From the NCBI RefSeq assembly GCF_000296815.2, contig NZ_CAIT01000010.1:248001-312000 (forward strand): DNA of 64,000 nucleotides. Reading direction: 5' to 3'. A model generated the notes under the pieces. The model saw only the letters and a list, made by a program, of their open reading frames with translations, searched no databases and had not been told where the DNA came from. Numbering within the stretch: the first letter of the stretch is position 1; each line of letters opens with the position of its first letter. The stretch comes from Fibrisoma limi BUZ 3 (GTDB taxonomy: Bacteria > Bacteroidota > Bacteroidia > Cytophagales > Spirosomataceae). The translations under genes and the position numbers were made by a program. Shown here piece by piece: positions 1 through 9,148 of the stretch.

Positions 1-156
1 CAGTTGATCGACCTTATTTTTCTACAAATTTAGTTCATTATAACCGTACTACAACAAGGAGAGTGGTTTCGGAATGTACCTTACCGTATGGACTCTACGT
101 TTTAGAAATAAACTACTACTTTTGCGAATCAAATATTGGCCCAATGGCCAACATTT

Positions 157-2529
157 ATGTGTATCAAAGACAAATTGTCACATTATCACTTTACTACCCG
201 CCAATTCATCGTACTTACATGGTTACTACTGACAGGCATTGGTTTGGGATATGCGCAAAGACCCTCTACCCGTGTAGATCAGTTGAGCGACGACCAGGTA
301 GTTGAATTTTATCGCCGGGCACAAGCCAGTGGGCTAAGTGAAGCGCAGATTGAGCAGGCGGCCATGTCTCAGGGGTATACATTAGATGATATTGCCAAGA
401 TGCGTCGACGGATCGCAGAGATTCGGTCAAAGGTTAACCGGACCGGTGGACAAACTGTAACGGATACCAGCATTGGCCGGACATTGCCTAATGATCTTTC
501 ACGACGACTCCCTGATTCTTTACGATTTTATAAGCGGGACACAATACGTCGTCCTGTCGTGTTTGGGGCATCACTTTTTGAAAACGCCAATCTATCGTTT
601 GAGCCTAATCTGCGGATTGCGACCCCTCGTAACTACGTTGTTGGTCCGGACGATGAGATTACGATTGATATTTCAGGCGCGGCATCTGACAACTTTCGGC
701 TGAAAGTTAGCCCGGAGGGAGCCGTCAAGGTGCCAAATGTACCGCCCATTCTGGTGAGTGGACTGACTATTGAGCAGGCCGAACAGCGGATTATCGATCG
801 ACTACGCAAAGCAGGATATCAAGGCTTAGGTACGCCTGGTAGCGGAACATACGCTAATGTCACACTGACAAACATTCGCAGTATTCGGGTCACATTGGTC
901 GGCGAAGTCGTTAGGCCGGGTACGTATACGATCTCATCACTTGGTACTGCTTTTAACGCTCTATACTTAGCGGGTGGTCCAAATCCGGAAACGGGCTCGT
1001 TCCGGCGCATCAGCATCATTCGTGGAAATCGGGTAGTACGTACCATTGATCTCTACGACTTCATCCTGCGGGGTGACCGGAAAGACAACATCCGGCTTCA
1101 GGACGATGACGTAATTCGAGTCGCCGATTATAACACACGGGTTGAGATGGCGGGCGAAGTGCGTCGACCCGCAATTTTTGAGGTTTTGCCAGGCGAAACG
1201 CTAAAGGACGTACTAAGTTTTGCTGGAGGTTTTTCCGATGAAGCGTACCGGGCTACCATTACCCTTCGGCGTAATACGGATCGCGAGCGTCGTATCGTTA
1301 CAATAACCGAAGATCAACTGGCAGGTTTTGTTCCTCAGCCGGGTGATAAGTTCACAGTTGGACGAATACTGAATCGGTACGAAAACCGTGTTCAGGTAGT
1401 TGGAGCGGTGATGCGCCCGGGGGATTATGCGCTGGAACCAGGCGTTACTACCGTTCGCGAACTGATTAATCGGGCCGAGGGCCTACGGCAGGATGCATTT
1501 CGGAATCGCGCTAATATATTCCGTGAGCGGGGCGATATGGAACGGGAAAACCTTGCGTTTGATCTGGGAAAGTTGATGAAAGGAGAGGCTGCTGACATCC
1601 CGTTGATGCGGCAGGATAGTGTAGTGATTCAATCTATTCGCGATTTGAGAGAAGCTTATTATGTGATGATTGAAGGTGCCGTAAATAGACCGGATACGTT
1701 CGATTTTGTCCGTAATATGAGTGTATCTGACCTAATTGCTCAGGCCGGAGGATTTCAGGAGGGAGCTACCGCCAGCCGCGTAGAAATTGCCCGGCGTATC
1801 AGGCGGGATTCGGCCTCGACGCCTGATAATGTCATCATATTTCGCTTTAATCTAGATCGTGATCTACGGCTAAACCCTCAGGATGCAGGATTTATATTAG
1901 AACCGTTCGATATAGCCTATGTCCGGACGGCGGCTTATTACGAGCCGCAGCAGCAGGTCTATATTGCTGGCGAGATAAGGCATCCAGGCAATTATGCAAT
2001 TCTTAACCGAACAGAGCGTATATCAAACCTGATTGAGCGTGCCGGTGGACTCAAAGCAGGGGCTTATTTACCAGGTGCTCAATATCGTCGGTTCGGGGAG
2101 CTAGTAGCCACAGATATCAGAATGGTTCTGGAAAATCCTAACATAGAAGAAAATTTGCTACTGAAAGGGGGAGATACCCTCTACATACCTGGTCGATCGG
2201 AGATTGTAAAGATTGAAGGAGCGGTCCTAAACCCATCGGCTACCAGTTTCGAAACTGGTTTTACTTTCAATGATTACATATCGCAGGCAGGCGGGTACAC
2301 AGATAATGCAAGGCGTAGCAAAGCCTACGTTATATACCCAAGTGGCCGAAAAGATCGGACTCGCCGTTTTTTATGGATTAAAAGCCGCCCGAGTATAGAG
2401 CCGGGGTCAATAATAATGGTTCCGTTTAAGCCGCTGGATACCACTAAAACAACCCCAGGCGAACGAGTAGCACTCTTTTCTCTGGTTGGAACCATGTTAA
2501 TTGCGACGCTTAACTTAGTATTCAGATAA
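157..2529 (+). CDS. Polysaccharide export outer-membrane protein, SLBB repeats (Wza type)
   Basis: Likely forms the outer-membrane exit channel for the exopolysaccharide made by this locus. An N-terminal signal peptide ends near residue 33 (GYA/QRP). A polysaccharide-export domain begins around residue 159 (NYVVGPDDEI), followed by several SLBB beta-grasp repeats recognisable by recurring V-x-G-E/A-V-x-x-P-G/A-x-Y/F motifs. A hydrophobic helix lies at the extreme C terminus. At about 790 residues it is roughly twice the size of E. coli Wza, as is common for Bacteroidetes multi-SLBB members. I chose the ATG at 157; the frame also opens at a TTG at 136. The next gene, a Wzz-type protein, starts 12 bp downstream, giving the classic export/chain-length pair. 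Family assignment is firm; the polymer exported is not known. Confidence 0.88.
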   Translation: MCIKDKLSHYHFTTRQFIVLTWLLLTGIGLGYAQRPSTRVDQLSDDQVVEFYRRAQASGLSEAQIEQAAMSQGYTLDDIAKMRRRIAEIRSKVNRTGGQTVTDTSIGRTLPNDLSRRLPDSLRFYKRDTIRRPVVFGASLFENANLSFEPNLRIATPRNYVVGPDDEITIDISGAASDNFRLKVSPEGAVKVPNVPPILVSGLTIEQAEQRIIDRLRKAGYQGLGTPGSGTYANVTLTNIRSIRVTLVGEVVRPGTYTISSLGTAFNALYLAGGPNPETGSFRRISIIRGNRVVRTIDLYDFILRGDRKDNIRLQDDDVIRVADYNTRVEMAGEVRRPAIFEVLPGETLKDVLSFAGGFSDEAYRATITLRRNTDRERRIVTITEDQLAGFVPQPGDKFTVGRILNRYENRVQVVGAVMRPGDYALEPGVTTVRELINRAEGLRQDAFRNRANIFRERGDMERENLAFDLGKLMKGEAADIPLMRQDSVVIQSIRDLREAYYVMIEGAVNRPDTFDFVRNMSVSDLIAQAGGFQEGATASRVEIARRIRRDSASTPDNVIIFRFNLDRDLRLNPQDAGFILEPFDIAYVRTAAYYEPQQQVYIAGEIRHPGNYAILNRTERISNLIERAGGLKAGAYLPGAQYRRFGELVATDIRMVLENPNIEENLLLKGGDTLYIPGRSEIVKIEGAVLNPSATSFETGFTFNDYISQAGGYTDNARRSKAYVIYPSGRKDRTRRFLWIKSRPSIEPGSIIMVPFKPLDTTKTTPGERVALFSLVGTMLIATLNLVFR

Positions 2530-2541
2530 TCAACATCATTA

Positions 2542-3633
2542 ATGTCAGTCATAGAAAATACTCGACAAGCCAGTCAGTCAGATGATGAGACAATCGAGAT
2601 TCGGCTAAGTGATGTCATTCAATTTTTGAAAGAGAGCCGTCGAACGGTTATCATTGGGGCGATTATCGCTGCTATGATGGGTACCTTGTATTCATTTACC
2701 AAATCTAACCAGTACATTTCCCAAGTTTCAGTTATGCCAGAAATACAAGCTAAAGGGGTAGGTGGTTTAGGAAACCTAGGATCTCTAGCTGGTTTGGCAG
2801 GCATTAGTCTCGATAATGCAGGCGGAGGGGGGGAAACTATTCGTCCTGATCTTTATCCAAATATATTACAAAGTGTTCCGTTTGGGCTGCATATGCTAAA
2901 ACAACCAGTTTACTCACAATTACTTAATAAAAAGCTAACAGTAGAAGAATTTTACAAGCAATTCAATGAGCAGACCTTGTTAGGGAAATTTATAGGAAAG
3001 GGAATAGGCGAAAAAGAATCTGAAACAAAAAATACATATAATAATAACATAAAGACACTTCAATTAACAAAAAAGCAGGAAGGGCTAATTTCTATAATTC
3101 ATAATAGTGTGACCGCAACTTTTGACAAAAAGACGGGTATAATGTCAATCAGTGCAGAAATGCCCGATCCAGTCGTAGCTGCTAGCACTGCTCAATTGGC
3201 TTTGGAGTATTTGACGAACTATGTTACTAGTTATCGAACCGAAAAAGCCCGTCAGCAGGTATTTTTTCTAACGCGACAGTTACGTGAAGCTAAAAATCGA
3301 TATCAAGCCTCCGAGTATGCTTTGTCAAGTTATCGAGATCGCAACCGAAGTTTATACCTAAACACAGCTAAGATAGAAGAGCAACGTTTACAAGCAGATT
3401 TCATATTAGCGCAAGGGGTGTATAACGACTTATCCAAACAATTAGAACAGGCAAAGATAAAGGTTGCAGAAGAAGCACCAGTATTCAAAACGCTGGAACC
3501 TCCTCGTGTTCCATTAATCAAGAGTAGCCCAAAGAGAACACTAATTATAATTGGTTTGACCGTTTTTGGCGCTTTTTTGGGATTGATAGTGCATTTTACT
3601 CGTAAAGTCATTTTAGGAAAATCACACAGATAA
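2542..3633 (+). CDS. Chain-length determinant protein (Wzz family)
   Basis: An inner-membrane co-polymerase predicted to set polysaccharide chain length and to couple to the export protein upstream. It has the standard layout: a cytoplasmic N terminus, TM1 at about 35-52, a large periplasmic region with a long helical segment (about 230-310), TM2 at about 333-352 and a short basic tail. There is no C-terminal tyrosine-kinase domain, so it is the kinase-less type. The glycine-rich stretch around residues 70-95 is unusual but is seen in Bacteroidetes members. Its stop codon TAA directly abuts the ATG of the next gene, so translational coupling with the dehydratase gene is likely. Confidence 0.87.
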   Translation: MSVIENTRQASQSDDETIEIRLSDVIQFLKESRRTVIIGAIIAAMMGTLYSFTKSNQYISQVSVMPEIQAKGVGGLGNLGSLAGLAGISLDNAGGGGETIRPDLYPNILQSVPFGLHMLKQPVYSQLLNKKLTVEEFYKQFNEQTLLGKFIGKGIGEKESETKNTYNNNIKTLQLTKKQEGLISIIHNSVTATFDKKTGIMSISAEMPDPVVAASTAQLALEYLTNYVTSYRTEKARQQVFFLTRQLREAKNRYQASEYALSSYRDRNRSLYLNTAKIEEQRLQADFILAQGVYNDLSKQLEQAKIKVAEEAPVFKTLEPPRVPLIKSSPKRTLIIIGLTVFGAFLGLIVHFTRKVILGKSHR

Positions 3634-4593
3634 ATGAAGAAAGCTCTTATATGTGGAGTATCTGGGCAAGATGGGGCCTATTTGGCTCAACTGTTGTTAG
3701 ATAAGGGATACCAGGTATTTGGAGGATCACGCGATGCACAAATGGCTTCATTTCGTAATCTGGAAAAACTGGGAATTCGGAAAGATGTATCACTAGTATC
3801 TATAAATATCAACGATTTTAGGAGTGTGCTACAAACACTTCAAAAAATCAAGCCCTACGAAGTTTATAATTTGGCCGGCCAAAGTTCGGTGGGATTGTCA
3901 TTCGAGCAACCAGTTGAAACGCTCGAAAGCATAAGTGTAGGAACATTAAACTTGTTGGAAGCTATTCGCTTTAGTGGGTTACCAATTAAGCTATATAATG
4001 CCGGCTCAAGCGAGTGTTTTGGCGATACGGGTAGTGCGCCTGCTGATGAAGAAACCCCCTTCAGGCCACGTAGTCCATATGGTGTTGCAAAAGCTGCTGC
4101 ATTTTGGCAGGTAGCTAATTACCGAGAAGCATATCAGTTATTTGCTAGCACTGGTATACTTTTTAATCACGAGTCCCCACTTCGACCTGAAAGATTCGTT
4201 ACGAAAAAAATTGTGGCTGCTGCTTGTCGGATCGCAAAAGGCTCGCAGGAAAATCTTAAGTTAGGCAATATTGACATCGCCCGTGACTGGGGATGGGCTC
4301 CAGATTACGTAGAAGCCATGTGGCTTATGCTTCAGCAGTCGCAACCAGATGACTATTTAATTGCGACCGGACATACATGTAAGTTAAAAGATTTTATTCG
4401 GGTTGTATTTGAATGCGTTAATCTCAACTGGGAAGACCACGTAGTTACAGACGCATCGTTTTTTCGACCGACCGATATAGCCGAGGGACACGCTAATCCC
4501 CGGAAAGCTAAAGAAAAGCTAGGTTGGGAAGCTCAACATAAAATGGAGCATGTCGCTAGACTCATGGTAGATGACCAACTTGCCAGTATGTAA
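3634..4593 (+). CDS. gmd: GDP-mannose 4,6-dehydratase
   Basis: Converts GDP-D-mannose to GDP-4-keto-6-deoxy-D-mannose, the precursor of fucose, rhamnose and related deoxysugars. It is an extended SDR: NAD(P)-binding GVSGQDGAY at residues 8-16, a GSSE active-site segment at about 124-127, the YxxxK pair at Y149/K153, and the GMD-type NHESPLRPERFV and ARDWGWAPDYVEAMW stretches. At 319 residues it is somewhat shorter than the usual 340-370. It starts on the base after the preceding stop codon. No GDP-fucose synthetase (fcl/wcaG) or GDP-4-keto reductase is visible in the window, so the final sugar cannot be read from here. Confidence 0.9.
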   Translation: MKKALICGVSGQDGAYLAQLLLDKGYQVFGGSRDAQMASFRNLEKLGIRKDVSLVSININDFRSVLQTLQKIKPYEVYNLAGQSSVGLSFEQPVETLESISVGTLNLLEAIRFSGLPIKLYNAGSSECFGDTGSAPADEETPFRPRSPYGVAKAAAFWQVANYREAYQLFASTGILFNHESPLRPERFVTKKIVAAACRIAKGSQENLKLGNIDIARDWGWAPDYVEAMWLMLQQSQPDDYLIATGHTCKLKDFIRVVFECVNLNWEDHVVTDASFFRPTDIAEGHANPRKAKEKLGWEAQHKMEHVARLMVDDQLASM

Positions 4594-4654
4594 ACTTCAT
4601 TTAAGCAGCTCTAAAAATAGGTACCCGCTTTAGAAAGGCTGCCTTAACCCTATT

Positions 4655-5932
4655 ATGAATGTCCTGCTATTTAAGCAAATGCTCAACCGAGACCGGAAGT
4701 TTTACGGAAACTTGGTGGCTTTAGGAGTTGTTCAGGCTACTAATTTTATTATACCACTCCTTACTTTTCCTTATTTAATACGTACGATCGGTCTGGAAAA
4801 ATTTGGCGTAGTTTCCTATGGCCTGAGTGTTATGACTTATTTAAATGTCATAGTTGACTTTGGTTTTATTGTGTCAGCTACTAGATCAGTGACACTTGTA
4901 AAAAATGATTCTCAAAGACTTTCTGATTTGTACTCATCTGTTACCTGGACTAAACTGTTCTTGTTCATATTAAGTACCATTATCATCTTACTGTTAACTG
5001 TATTCTCTGATCGTTTCAATAAAGATCAGCCATTATACTTTTTTAGCACAATATTTGTACTAGGTATAGCCATGATGCCAACCTGGCTTTATCAAGGAAT
5101 GGAGCAAATGCGACATATTACCTATATAAATTTTGCCACAAAGATTATACTCATTGGTGCTCTGTTTACGGCAGTTACAAAGGAAGAAGATTACATCTAT
5201 GTAATAGGGATTTATGGTGTAGCAAATTTAATAACAGGTTTATATGGCAACTGGCAAGCAATCAGGCTATATCAGATACGATTGTTTTTCCCTAAGCTTA
5301 GTCAGATAAAACAGCAGCTTAGTCAAGGTCTTAACATCTTTATTACCAACTTGGTTATCGTGCTTCTAAATAGTTCAAACTTATTGATTCTGGCTTTTTT
5401 TGTTAATGATAAAGCTTTGGGAAGTTATGGGTTGTCTGAAAAAATAGTAATTGCTTTATGGCAGGTTTTAACTGTATTCTCACAAGCCATCTACCCAGTC
5501 TTATGTCGGCTTGCCCAGAATTCGCATGAACAGCTAAAACAATTTATTGCCCGTACGTTCTTGCCGTTTGCTCTGGGAATTTTCATCGTTTGTTTAGTGA
5601 TTTATATTAAGGCTGAATATATTGTAAGATTTTTGACAGGCCATATTGATCCCGAAGCAGTCAGAGTGCTTAAGATTATGATATGGGTTCCTTTTGCGGT
5701 ATGCCTAAATATACCTGCTTACCAGACGCAATTAGCTTATTCGGTAACTGGAACAAACACTAAACTGTACGCAATAGCCGCTGTAATCAATCTGGCATTA
5801 TGCTCATTTTTGTCTTATACATGGGGCGCTATTGGAGCTGCTATAGCAATGATTTGTGCGCAATTAATAGTGACAATTGGCTTGTACGTTATAACGGAGT
5901 ATAATTTCAAGCAGTATTCTGTATTGCGATGA
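4655..5932 (+). CDS. Polysaccharide flippase (Wzx, MOP superfamily)
   Basis: Predicted to flip the undecaprenyl-linked repeat unit across the inner membrane. The 425-residue protein consists almost entirely of hydrophobic segments, about 12 predicted by eye, with the MATE/MOP-like N terminus (FPYLIRTIGLEKFG) that is characteristic of O-antigen and teichuronate transporters. It sits between the nucleotide-sugar gene and a GT2 gene, typical for a Wzx/Wzy-dependent locus. The 61-bp gap before it has no obvious terminator, so co-transcription with gmd is plausible. Sequence divergence prevents naming the transported unit. Confidence 0.85.
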   Translation: MNVLLFKQMLNRDRKFYGNLVALGVVQATNFIIPLLTFPYLIRTIGLEKFGVVSYGLSVMTYLNVIVDFGFIVSATRSVTLVKNDSQRLSDLYSSVTWTKLFLFILSTIIILLLTVFSDRFNKDQPLYFFSTIFVLGIAMMPTWLYQGMEQMRHITYINFATKIILIGALFTAVTKEEDYIYVIGIYGVANLITGLYGNWQAIRLYQIRLFFPKLSQIKQQLSQGLNIFITNLVIVLLNSSNLLILAFFVNDKALGSYGLSEKIVIALWQVLTVFSQAIYPVLCRLAQNSHEQLKQFIARTFLPFALGIFIVCLVIYIKAEYIVRFLTGHIDPEAVRVLKIMIWVPFAVCLNIPAYQTQLAYSVTGTNTKLYAIAAVINLALCSFLSYTWGAIGAAIAMICAQLIVTIGLYVITEYNFKQYSVLR

Positions 5933-5963
5933 TCAGTCACAGCACTAAAACCACGTTGTAAAA

Positions 5964-6884
5964 ATGGATAAGTCAGTATCGATAGCATTGGCTACTTACA
6001 ATGGGGCTGCTTATTTGAAGGAACAACTTGACTCATTACTAGCGCAGTCATATCCAATCAAAGAAATCATAGTATGTGATGATCGTTCGACTGATGATAC
6101 AGTAAAAATCCTATATACCTACAATGATCGGTTGCCGCTAAAAATCTATGTTAATAGCCAATCACTTGGAGTAACCGAAAACTTTAAGAAGGCAGTATCA
6201 TTATGTACTGGTGACTACATCGCACTTTGTGACCAGGATGATGTATGGCGTTCAGACAAAATAGAGAAGAGTGTAGTAGAACTTAGAAAGATTGATGTTG
6301 ATTCCGAATTACCCGCCTTGATATATACCGACTTGGAAGTAGTTGACCAAAACCTCGCTACTATTGCTCCATCGTTCTGGAAACTCACTGACAGAAATCC
6401 CTCAAAAGTTAATTTTGTGAAACTTTTGCTCAGTAACGTTGTAACCGGATGCACTGTACTAATGAACCGACGTATGGCTGAGGAAATGCAAAAGATGCCA
6501 GAAGGGGCTGAGATGCATGATTTCTGGTTGGCTTTAATTGCTTATGGGATAGGTAAGAGTAGTTTCATAAAGCAGGCTACTGTTAAATACCGCCAGCATG
6601 GACGCAATGTTACGATTACAAAGAAGGTGAATCTTTGGACGAGGTTAGTCGAACTTGTAGAATTCATTGTTAATCTGGGTGATGATAAGAGTTATAAGAT
6701 GGATGCGATACGTCAGGCGGATGTATTTTTCTCGTTGTATGGATCTCAGTCTCGCCTACCCCCTCTTTACCGGCGGGCTTTAGAACGTATTGTCACATTA
6801 AAAAACAAACCCCCCTGGATTCGTAAGGTCCATGTTCTTGCAATTAAATACTCACGTTGGAAGGTCACAGACGTAGCTAGCTAA
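5964..6884 (+). CDS. Glycosyltransferase family 2
   Basis: A GT-A fold sugar transferase expected to act at the cytoplasmic membrane face on the lipid-linked repeat unit. The N terminus has the GT2 opening motif VSIALATYNG, then CDDRSTDDT near residue 38, and the metal-binding acidic motif CDQDDVW near residue 88. The C-terminal half lacks transmembrane segments. It resembles rhamnosyl/galactosyl transferases of the RfbG-like type, but donor and acceptor cannot be deduced. It starts 31 bp after the flippase, so it is probably in the same transcript. An AT-rich gap follows, with the next gene starting 136 bp later. Confidence 0.85.
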   Translation: MDKSVSIALATYNGAAYLKEQLDSLLAQSYPIKEIIVCDDRSTDDTVKILYTYNDRLPLKIYVNSQSLGVTENFKKAVSLCTGDYIALCDQDDVWRSDKIEKSVVELRKIDVDSELPALIYTDLEVVDQNLATIAPSFWKLTDRNPSKVNFVKLLLSNVVTGCTVLMNRRMAEEMQKMPEGAEMHDFWLALIAYGIGKSSFIKQATVKYRQHGRNVTITKKVNLWTRLVELVEFIVNLGDDKSYKMDAIRQADVFFSLYGSQSRLPPLYRRALERIVTLKNKPPWIRKVHVLAIKYSRWKVTDVAS

Positions 6885-7019
6885 CAAATAACAGTAAATG
6901 TTCAACTGTAAGCCGAAATTTTATTTGATTTTTTTTAAATTGGTAAACTTATTTAATTTGATTAGTTTTTAAGTTTAAAATTATAAAAACTAATGGTCTT
7001 AGACTTAAACTTATCCAAC

Positions 7020-8822
7020 ATGATAAGAAATTTCCTAAAAACATCATTAGTAGCATTTGCCGCTTCTACGGCTGCACTCGCTCAAAACAATCAGACAAAC
7101 TTAGTTGTCACATCGCCATCTTCATCGTCGCCTGGTTCCGACAACACCCTTGTCGGTGTTGGAGCCGGTAATACAAACATGAGTGGTTCCGGTAATCTAA
7201 TCATTGGAAAGGGAGCAGGTACGCAGAACATGGCTGGTACTCAAAACTCTTTTGTTGGGACCACCACTGGCCAGCAAAACAGCTCTGGAAGTTACAACAC
7301 GTTTCTGGGTTACGAAGCCGGTAATAAGAACACGGCCGGCAACAATAACACCTTTTTGGGTAACGGTGCGGGGTTTACCAACACAGATGGATATAGTAAC
7401 TTATTTTCTGGCTATAGAGCTGGATACTTCAATAAGACTGGAGCGAACAATGTATTTCTAGGAACAGGTACAGGGTATAGTAACGTGTCTGGTAACGACA
7501 ATACTTTTGTTGGAGCTGATGCAGGGGGGGGGAATACCGTGGGAGAATCAAATCTATTTGTTGGCTCTCTAGCAGGAGCATCAAATAGTATAGGTAATAG
7601 AAACACGTTTCTTGGAGTAAAATCTGGCCTAGAAAATACAAATGGGTATAAAAACACATTTATTGGTTATGGAACAGGAGCTAGTAATCAAAGTGGCTAC
7701 CACAATACTTTTATAGGTAATGAATCAGGAATGGCAAACATAAACGGAGACCATAACCTTTTTGTTGGACATTTGGCAGGTTACTCTAATACAGTGGGAT
7801 GCTGCAATGTATTGATGGGTAATGCAGCGGGAAGATTGAATCAATCTGGTACTTATAATGTGTTTATAGGTAACTCTGCTGGCGAACTTAACGCGAGTGG
7901 AAAATTTAACACGTATATAGGTGATGGAGCGGGATACAGAGGTTCTACAGCTAGCTATAATCTTTTCATTGGAACCCATGCTGGTTTTGAAATAACAACC
8001 GGAGGGCGAAATGTATTCATTGGAAATGAAAGCGGTAATAAAATTACTAATGGTACGTTGAACACATTCATTGGAGAAAATGCGGGAGGGGGAGCGGCAA
8101 AAACCACATTGACTAATGCTACTGCAATAGGAGCGAATGCTACAGTCACAAACGACAATAGCCTGGTTTTAGGAAATAACGTTAATGTGGGCATTGGTAC
8201 TACAGCACCACAGGCAAAACTTGATATAGTTAACGGAACAAACGGACAAAGTGGACTACGTTTAAGCAGTCTAACCAATGCAGTTGTACCTTCGGTAAGT
8301 AGTAGTAAATTTTTGACCGTAGATGCACAGGGTAATATTATTCTCGCAAATTATGCTGCTGGTGGTCGTAGTGCTGCAGCAGATGTAGCGTCTGCTGGCT
8401 GGCAAACGGAAGGTACCAACCTACGTAACACTAATACAGATGGGGTAATAATTGGATCTGCCATCAAACGTACACCCACTGGGTATAAGTTATATGTTGA
8501 AGATGGAATATTAACTGAAAAAGTCAAGGTTGCTATCAAATCAACAGATGAATGGTCCGATAAGGTTTTTGCTCATGATTATCAGTTACGATCACTAACG
8601 GATGTAGAGCGTTACATTAACAAAAATCATCATTTACCTGGTGTACCATCCGCTAAGCAAGTACTAGAAGAAGGAGTTGATGTCGGTAAGATGGACGCTA
8701 AATTGTTAGAAAAAATTGAGGAACTTACTTTGTATATAATCGCTTTGAAAAAGGAAAACGAAATTATAAAAAAACAAGTAGAAAAATATGTAAAGCGTTC
8801 TTCTCACAACCCGCAGAAGTGA
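7020..8822 (+). CDS. Secreted 17-residue-repeat adhesin/tail-fibre-like protein with S74-type C terminus
   Basis: A signal peptide (MIRNFLKTSL...ALAQ) is followed by 18 consecutive 17-residue repeats plus a partial nineteenth. The consensus is N-T/L/V-F-x-G-x-x-A/S-G-x-x-N-x-x-G-x-x, a beta-solenoid pattern like YadA-type heads (DNA about 7143-8093). A linker follows, then a C-terminal segment with DYQLRSLTDVERYI, HLPGVPSA and a terminal coiled coil (KLLEKIEELTLYIIALKKEN). That tail is common in Bacteroidetes tail-fibre proteins and resembles peptidase_S74-like chaperone ends. The ATG at 7020 is preferred over a longer start at 6993 because it places the signal peptide at the N terminus. It is probably a trimeric surface fibre; the ligand is unknown. 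Confidence 0.8.
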   Translation: MIRNFLKTSLVAFAASTAALAQNNQTNLVVTSPSSSSPGSDNTLVGVGAGNTNMSGSGNLIIGKGAGTQNMAGTQNSFVGTTTGQQNSSGSYNTFLGYEAGNKNTAGNNNTFLGNGAGFTNTDGYSNLFSGYRAGYFNKTGANNVFLGTGTGYSNVSGNDNTFVGADAGGGNTVGESNLFVGSLAGASNSIGNRNTFLGVKSGLENTNGYKNTFIGYGTGASNQSGYHNTFIGNESGMANINGDHNLFVGHLAGYSNTVGCCNVLMGNAAGRLNQSGTYNVFIGNSAGELNASGKFNTYIGDGAGYRGSTASYNLFIGTHAGFEITTGGRNVFIGNESGNKITNGTLNTFIGENAGGGAAKTTLTNATAIGANATVTNDNSLVLGNNVNVGIGTTAPQAKLDIVNGTNGQSGLRLSSLTNAVVPSVSSSKFLTVDAQGNIILANYAAGGRSAAADVASAGWQTEGTNLRNTNTDGVIIGSAIKRTPTGYKLYVEDGILTEKVKVAIKSTDEWSDKVFAHDYQLRSLTDVERYINKNHHLPGVPSAKQVLEEGVDVGKMDAKLLEKIEELTLYIIALKKENEIIKKQVEKYVKRSSHNPQK

Positions 8823-8879
8823 AATCATACATTCAGTCTTTGAGTAACATATAAATACCTTTCACGACTATCAATCATC

Positions 8880-8930
8880 TATAGCCAGTCACTCCATATA
8901 TACATAGTGAAAAGGAAGTGGCTGGCTATA
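8880..8930. terminator. Hairpin between convergent genes
   Basis: A 14-bp stem (TATAGCCAGTCACT paired with AGTGGCTGGCTATA, one G-T wobble) encloses an AT-rich loop of about 20 nt. It lies between the stop of the repeat adhesin and the end of the opposing membrane-protein gene, as expected of a bidirectional terminator. No long T-run follows on either strand. Confidence 0.5.
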
Positions 8931-8950
8931 TGAGTCTACAAAATGCATAG

Positions 8951-9148
8951 TTATTTTCGGTGATAAGACAAATGATAACGCAATAAAATACTATCACCTT
9001 TCATTACCAAACCAGGATCTTCGGGAAAAAGTACTTTACTAAGTCTTATATCAGTTTTATTTGAAACGAGATCAGTTTTATGTTGAAGTAAAGTTCGATT
9101 CTGAGTGATAAAATTTACTACATTACGTAAGTTACTCAACATAAACAA
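8951..9148 (-). pseudogene. C-terminal tail of the adjacent membrane protein, displaced by a frameshift
   Basis: This 65-residue frame begins inside the end of the 9136-10359 gene and has no credible start or RBS of its own. Adding one T to the T6 tract just before the upstream stop would fuse the two frames, giving a continuous hydrophobic end (LSVFLFMLSN) followed by a hydrophilic tail. The best reading is that it is the true C terminus of the upstream membrane protein. The shift may be a real mutation, phase variation or a homopolymer sequencing error. Confidence 0.55.

Noticed and set aside
6920-6990. Bacteroidetes-type promoter upstream of the repeat adhesin (TTTG and TTAATTTG)
   Set aside because: The spacing between the two elements is about 25 nt and one base departs from the consensus, so support is too weak to list as a feature.
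7143-8093. Regular 51-bp periodicity that could suggest a CRISPR-like array
   Set aside because: The period is a multiple of three, lies within a coding frame, and encodes 17-residue repeats without unique spacers.
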